DNA from: Mariprofundaceae bacterium
GTDB taxonomy: Bacteria; Pseudomonadota; Zetaproteobacteria; Mariprofundales; Mariprofundaceae
NCBI GenBank assembly: GCA_027035825.1
Contig: JALVTX010000050.1
Coordinates: 1 to 11,312, forward strand
DNA length: 11,312 nucleotides
Reading direction: 5' to 3'
The notes under the pieces are model-generated. The model searched no databases. It was not told the origin of the DNA and worked only from the letters and a program-made list of their open reading frames with translations. This document shows, piece after piece, positions 7,367 to 11,312 of the stretch (the stretch's first letter is position 1; the number at the start of each line of letters is the position of its first letter). The position numbers and the translations under genes are program-made.

Positions 7367-8910
7367 GGCCCGATGTTCGCCGGCTCGCCCGCCACATCCG
7401 CGTTCGCGGCTCCCGCATCGGCCAGCTTCACGCCCAGTTCATCCAGCAGCACGCCCTCCACCCAGGCCAGTTGCCGTAGGTTGCGCAACAGCGCCAGCCG
7501 CCGCAGCGAGGCCTCGACCTGGGCGGCCAGCAGTTGGCCCTCGAATTGAATCAGGGTGGCCGTGTCCGAGCGGCCCGCCTTGTAGCGCGCCACCTCGGCC
7601 GCGAACTTCTTTTGTTCGGCATGCATGCGCGCCACCGCCGCGCGCCAGGCCTTGCGGCCGGTGCGGATCAGCGCGAGGAGGTTGGCCGCGTCGTCACGAA
7701 TCCGTTCCTCCAGCTGGCGGCGCTCGGCCAGCACCTCGGCGCGGGCCAGTTCGGCCTTGCGAATGTCGGCGCGGGCGGCGTGGTCATGGATGGTGTCGCC
7801 CAGTTCCACGCCAAGGGAGATGAAGCGGTCGGCCACGCTGAAGCCCTGGCGCGCGGCGTCGGCGGCGTTGCCGGCCAGCGCCCGGGTGCCGGCCTGGGCG
7901 ATGACGTCCAGTTGCATGCGCTGGGCATCGCGCGCCACCTTCAATCGCGCCTCGGCGGCCTTCAGCCGTGCATCCAGCGCCCGCGGCTCGGGGCGGCGCT
8001 TCAGCGCCGTGGCCATGATGTCCTCCAGCGAGGGCAGGGGCGCGTCGGGCGCCAGCGATTCGTGCACGTGGATCGGTGCGTCGGGTCGGCGCAGCATCAG
8101 GCGGTTCAGCGCCGTGATGTCGCGGGCCAGCGATTCCTCGGCGCTCGCCGCGTTCAGCTTGCGCTCGGCCAGCAGCGCCGCCGTCTGCAGGCGGTCGGCC
8201 TCCTCGATCAAGCCAAAGCGTTGGCGCGATTCCTGGTAACGCAGCAGCCGTTCGGCCCGGGCCACGCCGGCCCGGGCCAGCTTCAGGTTGGCCTCGTCCA
8301 CGGCGATGTCGAAGTAGAGCTGAATGGCCTTGCGCGCCAGGGCGCGGGCCGTGACGCGCTCCTGGAGGCGGGCGGCGCGGGCGTCGGCCAGCGCGGCTTC
8401 CAGGCCCTCTCGCCAATCCGGGCGATCCTTGCCGCGCAGCAGGGGATGACGCCACGTCAGGTCGATCTGGTTGTGATAGAAGGGGTCGAAGCGGGTGAAG
8501 CTGTTGTTGCCCAGGCCGAACTTCTGGTCGGTGCGATTGTAGTCAGCGCCGAGCGTGAGGGTGTCGCCTGCCGCCAGTGGCTTGCTGAAGGAGCCCTTGA
8601 GCTGGGCGAACTTGGTGTTCGTGGTCGGGTTGAAGATGAAGTTGGACGGGTCGCGGTCGTCCGAAACCAGGGCGCTGACCTTGTAGCTGGGGTCGAGCAG
8701 CCCTTGCAGGCGCTCGGGCTCCACGTCGGCCGTCTGGCTCTTCAGCCGCGCCAGCGCCATGTCCGGATGGCGACTCAGCGTTTGCCGAATGACTTCGGCC
8801 AGGGGCAGAGCGTCGCTGGCGCGCGCCGGGGCGGGCGACAACCCGCCCGCGACGACGATCGTCAACGCCGCAAGGAGGGGGAGCAGGCGCGTGCCGGCCG
8901 GTTCGGCCAT
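7363..8910 (-). CDS. TolC-family outer membrane efflux channel
   Basis: Predicted outer membrane/periplasmic channel of 515 residues. Residues 9-24 are hydrophobic, followed by PARA and SD, a good signal peptidase I site after about residue 31. No lipobox Cys is present, so it is not a lipoprotein. The mature part has the outer-membrane-efflux pattern: LAEVIRQTLSRHPDMALARLKSQ near the N-terminus, a barrel-like segment HNQIDLTWRHPLLRG, then long amphipathic helices (AEADRLQTAALLAERKLNA-like and KKFAAEVARYKAGRSDTATLIQFEGQLL). ATG 8910 is chosen because it begins the signal peptide; further upstream the same frame is shadow of efp. There is no strong Shine-Dalgarno. It begins 32 nt after the efp stop and ends overlapping the RND start by 4 nt, so the three genes look like one transcript. 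It is the natural exit duct for the RND pump. Confidence 0.9.
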   Translation of the reverse strand: MAEPAGTRLLPLLAALTIVVAGGLSPAPARASDALPLAEVIRQTLSRHPDMALARLKSQTADVEPERLQGLLDPSYKVSALVSDDRDPSNFIFNPTTNTKFAQLKGSFSKPLAAGDTLTLGADYNRTDQKFGLGNNSFTRFDPFYHNQIDLTWRHPLLRGKDRPDWREGLEAALADARAARLQERVTARALARKAIQLYFDIAVDEANLKLARAGVARAERLLRYQESRQRFGLIEEADRLQTAALLAERKLNAASAEESLARDITALNRLMLRRPDAPIHVHESLAPDAPLPSLEDIMATALKRRPEPRALDARLKAAEARLKVARDAQRMQLDVIAQAGTRALAGNAADAARQGFSVADRFISLGVELGDTIHDHAARADIRKAELARAEVLAERRQLEERIRDDAANLLALIRTGRKAWRAAVARMHAEQKKFAAEVARYKAGRSDTATLIQFEGQLLAAQVEASLRRLALLRNLRQLAWVEGVLLDELGVKLADAGAANADVAGEPANIGP

Positions 8911-8942
8911 GGCGGGAAGCTCAGCCGGCGGGCATCGGGAGC

Positions 8943-9503
8943 TCAGGCGCGCTCCACGAATTCGCCGGTTTCGGTGTTGACCTTGATCTTGGTGCCTGGC
9001 TCCAGGTAGGGCGGCACCATGATGGGCGCGCCGGTTTCCAGCTTGCCGGGCTTGTAGGAGCCGGTCGCGGTCTGGCCCTTGATGGCGGCGTCGCATTCGA
9101 CGACGGTGAGCACGACGGTCTGGGGCAGTTGCACGTTCAGCGGGCGATCGCCGTGAAACTCGATGATGACCTCGGTCTCCGGCAGCAGGTAGTCCTTGAC
9201 GCCCTCCATCAGTTCCTCGCCCAGTTCGACCTGCTCGTAGGTCTCCATGTCCATGAAGTGATAAGTGCCGCCGTCCTCGTAGAGAAACTGCATCGGCCGC
9301 TGGGAGAGCGTGATGCGCTCGACGCGCTCGGTGGAGTTGAAACGCTTGTTGGTCTTGTTGCCGGTTTCGACGTTGCGCATCTCCACCTGCATGCAGGCCA
9401 CGCCCTTGCCGGGGGTGACGTGCTGTGTTTTCATCACGCGCCACAACGCGCCGTCCACCTCCAGAATCATTCCCTTGCGGATGCTGGTGGCGTTGATTTG
9501 CAT
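8943..9503 (-). CDS. efp: Elongation factor P
   Basis: Translation factor of 186 residues (typical 185-190) that binds ribosomes stalled at consecutive prolines and promotes peptide bond formation. The N-terminal KOW-like domain (MQINATSIRKGMIL...) carries the loop HVTPGKG with Lys33 at the tip, the position modified in lysine-type EF-Ps. It is not the arginine type that is rhamnosylated. The middle OB domain includes QFLYEDGGTYHFMDMETYEQ; the C-terminal OB domain has the family signature region GQTATGSYKPGKLETGAPIMVPPYLEPGTKIKVNTETGEF. ATG 9503 is preceded by AAGGAG 6 nt upstream. No modification enzyme gene (epmA/epmB-like) is in the window. It is the first gene of a leftward run with the TolC and RND genes, and is divergent from the gene at 9597. 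The body resembles alphaproteobacterial EF-Ps to my eye; this was not measured. Confidence 0.97.
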   Translation of the reverse strand: MQINATSIRKGMILEVDGALWRVMKTQHVTPGKGVACMQVEMRNVETGNKTNKRFNSTERVERITLSQRPMQFLYEDGGTYHFMDMETYEQVELGEELMEGVKDYLLPETEVIIEFHGDRPLNVQLPQTVVLTVVECDAAIKGQTATGSYKPGKLETGAPIMVPPYLEPGTKIKVNTETGEFVERA

Positions 9504-9509
9504 GGCGGG

Positions 9510-9515
9510 CTCCTT
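9510..9515 (-). promoter_or_regulatory. Ribosome binding site of efp
   Basis: AAGGAG on the - strand, 6 nt before ATG 9503. It is a near-ideal site, in keeping with a highly expressed translation factor. Confidence 0.8.
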
Positions 9516-9556
9516 TCACTCGGTTCATGCACCCCTTTCGCGGGCGAGGGTGGGCG

Positions 9557-9585
9557 AACATAGCCATCGGGGCGGAAATCATCAA
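9557..9585 (-). promoter_or_regulatory. Candidate sigma-70 promoter of efp
   Basis: On the - strand, TTGATG (9580-9585) and TATGTT (9557-9562) are separated by exactly 17 nt. This gives four of six matches to each consensus box with ideal spacing. Transcription would start near 9550, giving a leader of about 45 nt to efp, and would also serve the TolC and RND genes. The -35 box overlaps the ribosome binding site region of the divergent gene at 9597. No comparably good + strand promoter was found in the 93-nt gap. Confidence 0.55.
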
Positions 9586-9596
9586 GGGGAGACGCG

Positions 9597-10400
9597 GTGA
9601 GGCTTTTGCAGGATGCGATGGACAGTTTCGTGCGGGAACGCATGAAGCAAGGCGGCGAGGCAGGCACTTTGGCCGAGGAATGCATGGAGGGTCTGGCGGA
9701 TTACCTGGTGCATTATTCCGACCTGTTTCGGGACGAGCTGGCGGAGGCCGAGGAGCCGCAGCTGGCGGACTGGGAAGAGGCGCTGGAAGCGCAGATGAAC
9801 GAGCTGATGGATGGCGACATGGACGCGGGCCCGGAGCTGCATGGCCTGGAGCTTGCGCAACTGGAGCCCGAGCACATGCGCGATTTCTTCGGCTGGTATC
9901 TGCTGCGCGAGATCGGGGACGACGCCACTGGCATCGAGGCCTATGCGGAGACGGTGCGCGACTGGCTGGCCTTCATGCGCAAGCAGGGCGATCTGGATCA
10001 GGCGCGCTACCTGGAGTTCATGGCCGTGGTCAACGACATGGCCGACGAATGCGTGCGCACCGCCCGGGCGATGCGTCTGTTGTTCCACTACGTGCGGCTG
10101 GGCGGCGGGGTGTCGCCCCGGCTTCGCGGCCAGCGCTTCTCCCGTTTCGTGGAGGGGCACGCCCGCGTGCTGTCGCTGGGCGAGCATCAAGTTTGGCTGG
10201 GGTTCGACAGCCAGAGCGAGCGCATCGGGCCCGTGCCCGTGGCGCGCGAGATTGCGGCGCTGCTGCGGGAAGGCGACGTGCTGGACGTGGAGCTGGGCTT
10301 GCGCGGCGACGTCTGGCTGATGGTGGATATCGGACCGGTCTATCCGGCCAGCGTCTATGTCGAGGCCGAGGAGTTCGGCCCGCCCGGGAAGGTTTCTTGA
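9597..10400 (+). CDS. Acidic protein of unknown function
   Basis: A 267-residue protein that I do not recognise. Residues 1-165 look helical and very acidic (for example ELAEAEEPQLADWEEALEAQ), with a segment DFFGWYLLREIGDDATGIEAYAETVRDWLAFMRKQGDLDQARYLEFM (split here only by description, about 96-142) that has the rhythm of a helical bundle. Residues 175-258 look beta-rich (ARVLSLGEHQVWLGFDS, REGDVLDVELGLRGDVWLMVDIG). There is no signal peptide, membrane helix or metal-binding Cys cluster, so it is probably cytoplasmic. GTG 9597 is chosen because GGGGAG ends 5 nt before it; ATG 9618 is an alternative. Codon use and GC look like the neighbours. It is divergent from efp and convergent on an M23 peptidase, with a mobile element inserted 2 nt past its stop codon. 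It ends with a PPG motif (GPPGKVS). Confidence 0.8.
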   Translation: MRLLQDAMDSFVRERMKQGGEAGTLAEECMEGLADYLVHYSDLFRDELAEAEEPQLADWEEALEAQMNELMDGDMDAGPELHGLELAQLEPEHMRDFFGWYLLREIGDDATGIEAYAETVRDWLAFMRKQGDLDQARYLEFMAVVNDMADECVRTARAMRLLFHYVRLGGGVSPRLRGQRFSRFVEGHARVLSLGEHQVWLGFDSQSERIGPVPVAREIAALLREGDVLDVELGLRGDVWLMVDIGPVYPASVYVEAEEFGPPGKVS

Positions 10401-10404
10401 ATTA

Positions 10405-10425
10405 GGGCCTGTTTGCGCTTGGTTG
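10405..10425 (+). repeat. Left terminal inverted repeat of the MITE-like element
   Basis: Begins GGGCCTGTTTGCGCTTGG directly after a TA. It matches the reverse complement of 10666-10686 at every position except one (G against A at the eleventh base). Confidence 0.85.
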
Positions 10426-10665
10426 GACGGAGTCGCTGCTGCCAGAAATGCGACCAATCAAGGCGCGAGGCGCGGCGCATGGTGGCGCCATGCGCAAGCC
10501 GAGCAACGCCGAGTGGGCGCCATTCGGGAACATTTCGGGCGCAGCCCGGAGGGACTTGGCCATGATTCCGCCTCGCGGCGTTATCGCTTGCTCGCGTGCC
10601 GCAGAGGGCACGCCGCGCGCGCGATGCCTTCCGAGATCGAAATCATGGCCGAAGTCGCCGCCATT

Positions 10666-10686
10666 CAACCAAGCGTAAACAGGCCC
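10666..10686 (-). repeat. Right terminal inverted repeat of the MITE-like element
   Basis: Read on the - strand it begins GGGCCTGTTTACGCTTGG directly after a TA and mirrors 10405-10425 with one mismatch. The first G of this repeat supplies the third base of the TAG stop codon of the peptidase gene. Confidence 0.85.
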
Positions 10687-11312
10687 TACCCCTTGGGGAG
10701 GAACGGCATCGGGTTCAGCGCCTTGCCGTAGCGGTGCACCTCGAAGTGCAGGTGCGGGCCGGTGGAGCGCCCGCGCGAGCCGATGCGGCCGATCATCTGG
10801 CCGTCCTTCACCTCGTCGCCCACCTTGACCGCCAGGCTGGACATGTGGCCATAGCGGGTCACGTAGCCATAGCCGTGGTCGATGTCGATCATGTAGCCGA
10901 AGCCCTTCATCTTGCCGGCGAAGGTGACGATGCCATGGCTGGCGGCCAGCACAGGCGCGCCGTAACGGTTGGCGATGTCCACGCCGCGATGCATCTCGCG
11001 GCCGCCATTGAAGGGGTCAATGCGCGGGCCGTAGCCCGAACTGATCCATCCCCCCTCGGTGGGCCAGGCGTGCGGGCGCGCGGCCTGCACCGAGCGCTGC
11101 TGCTCCAGCAGGTAGTCGATGGCGGAAAGCTGGGCGTCCATGCGCGTCAGCTGCGCATCCATCTGCTCGATCGAGTCGGCGATGCCCGAGGCCGGAACCG
11201 GGATGGCCGGCTGTCTCGGGCCGCCGATGGCGGGCGCCAGCCCGAAGTTGAACTCGGCGGGATCCAGCGAGGCGGTTTCCACCAGCTGCGAGCCAAGCGC
11301 ATCCAACCGCGC
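10686..11312 (-). CDS. M23-family (LytM-type) metallopeptidase (5' partial)
   Basis: Predicted zinc-dependent cell wall endopeptidase, or a degenerate regulator of one, acting in the periplasm. The frame stays open to the right edge (...ARLDALGSQLVETASLDPAEFNFG), so the start and any membrane anchor are outside; the TTG at 11306 is an internal Leu. A short heptad-like segment (SIEQMDAQLTRMDAQLSAIDYLLEQQ) precedes the peptidase domain. Zinc and catalytic motifs are intact: HRGVD (HxxxD), RYGHMSSL and GPHLHFEV (HxH), so it should be catalytically competent. From genome knowledge, M23 proteins with a LDALG...LD..EF.FG...GGP region often lie near lpxC and secA in beta- and gammaproteobacteria. 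The stop is TAG at 10688-10686, whose last base belongs to the inserted element. The C-terminus (NPMPFLPKG) looks normal, so the insertion did not truncate the protein. Confidence 0.93.
   Translation of the reverse strand, partial: ARLDALGSQLVETASLDPAEFNFGLAPAIGGPRQPAIPVPASGIADSIEQMDAQLTRMDAQLSAIDYLLEQQRSVQAARPHAWPTEGGWISSGYGPRIDPFNGGREMHRGVDIANRYGAPVLAASHGIVTFAGKMKGFGYMIDIDHGYGYVTRYGHMSSLAVKVGDEVKDGQMIGRIGSRGRSTGPHLHFEVHRYGKALNPMPFLPKG

Larger units (their letters stand above)
10403..10688. mobile_element. Non-autonomous inverted-repeat element (MITE-like) with TA duplication
   Basis: The element spans 10405-10686 (282 bp) between TA dinucleotides at 10403-10404 and 10687-10688. The ends are inverted repeats: left GGGCCTGTTTGCGCTTGG..., right (reverse complement) GGGCCTGTTTACGCTTGG.... 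Counting the TA, 22 of 23 positions match, and weaker symmetry continues inward. A further perfect inverted repeat, GCGCATGG and CCATGCGC (10475-10482/10488-10495), lies inside. It is too short for a transposase and encodes none. TA duplication with such ends fits a MITE mobilised by a transposase that duplicates TA, such as the IS630 family or the IS427 group of IS5; which one is inference. It sits exactly between two convergent stop codons and may act as a 3' end structure for both. Confidence 0.85.

Noticed and set aside
4016..7549. Very long + strand open frame antisense to the RND gene
   Set aside because: Its translation is His/Asp/Gln/Arg-rich without domains, a shadow typical of GC-rich coding DNA. 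The opposite strand encodes a full RND transporter with all motifs.
7534..9009. Long + strand open frame antisense to the TolC-family gene
   Set aside because: Composition is a shadow and it runs through the 3' end of efp; the - strand has a signal peptide and outer membrane efflux pattern.
8911..9585. N-terminal extension of the TolC-family protein through efp
   Set aside because: The extension is the out-of-frame reading of efp. The signal peptide begins at ATG 8910.
10389..10404. Target duplication longer than TA around the element
   Set aside because: The eight bases left of the element (TTGAATTA) and right of it (TACCCCTT) share only the TA.
10402..10668. 88-codon - strand frame inside the mobile element as a gene
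   Set aside because: No ribosome binding site, composition unlike a folded protein, and it lies almost end to end in an inverted-repeat element with a competing frame on the other strand.
10403..10688. Integron attC site or gene cassette
   Set aside because: The ends lack attC core sites and the length and TA flanks fit a transposon-like element better; no integrase is present.

Overview
The window is GC-rich, densely coded DNA from a proteobacterium. Strongly Arg/Ala/Gly-rich shadow frames, TolC/RND-type efflux genes, a PilZ protein and a secA/lpxC-neighbourhood type M23 peptidase all fit a beta- or gammaproteobacterial lineage. EF-P and a small protein at 3547-3930 have a slightly alphaproteobacterial flavour, so the class is not settled. 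No rRNA, tRNA, CRISPR array or complete insertion sequence is visible.

Left third (1-3930) is a cyclic-di-GMP module. On the + strand a response regulator (receiver-GAF-HD-GYP, 5' end outside the window) is followed 37 nt later by a PilZ-domain protein. Convergent to them, on the - strand, a small unrecognised protein (3930-3547) overlaps a GGDEF diguanylate cyclase (3553-2324). The cluster therefore holds a predicted degrader, a predicted receptor and a predicted maker of c-di-GMP. A hairpin lies between the convergent gene ends. A good sigma-54-like promoter sits just upstream of the small gene.

The 334-nt gap 3931-4264 is unusually structured. It holds the sigma-54-like site, a strong rho-independent terminator reading on the - strand, a G-quadruplex-type G-run pattern, an 18-bp palindromic site and 3.5 copies of a 13-bp tandem repeat.

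Middle (4265-9503, - strand) is a probable operon, read right to left: efp (elongation factor P), a TolC-family outer membrane channel, then an HAE1-type RND transporter overlapping the channel gene by GTGA. No periplasmic adaptor gene accompanies them. efp has a good sigma-70-type promoter and shares a 93-nt divergent intergenic region with an unrecognised acidic 267-residue protein on the + strand (9597-10400).

Right end: that gene converges on an M23 (LytM-type) metallopeptidase whose 5' part is outside the window. Between the two stop codons lies a 282-bp non-autonomous inverted-repeat element (10405-10686) flanked by a TA duplication. Removing it in silico leaves the two stop codons one nucleotide apart, with the peptidase stop as TAA. 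With the element present the stop reads TAG, its last base supplied by the element. This is the clearest mobile-DNA event in the window.
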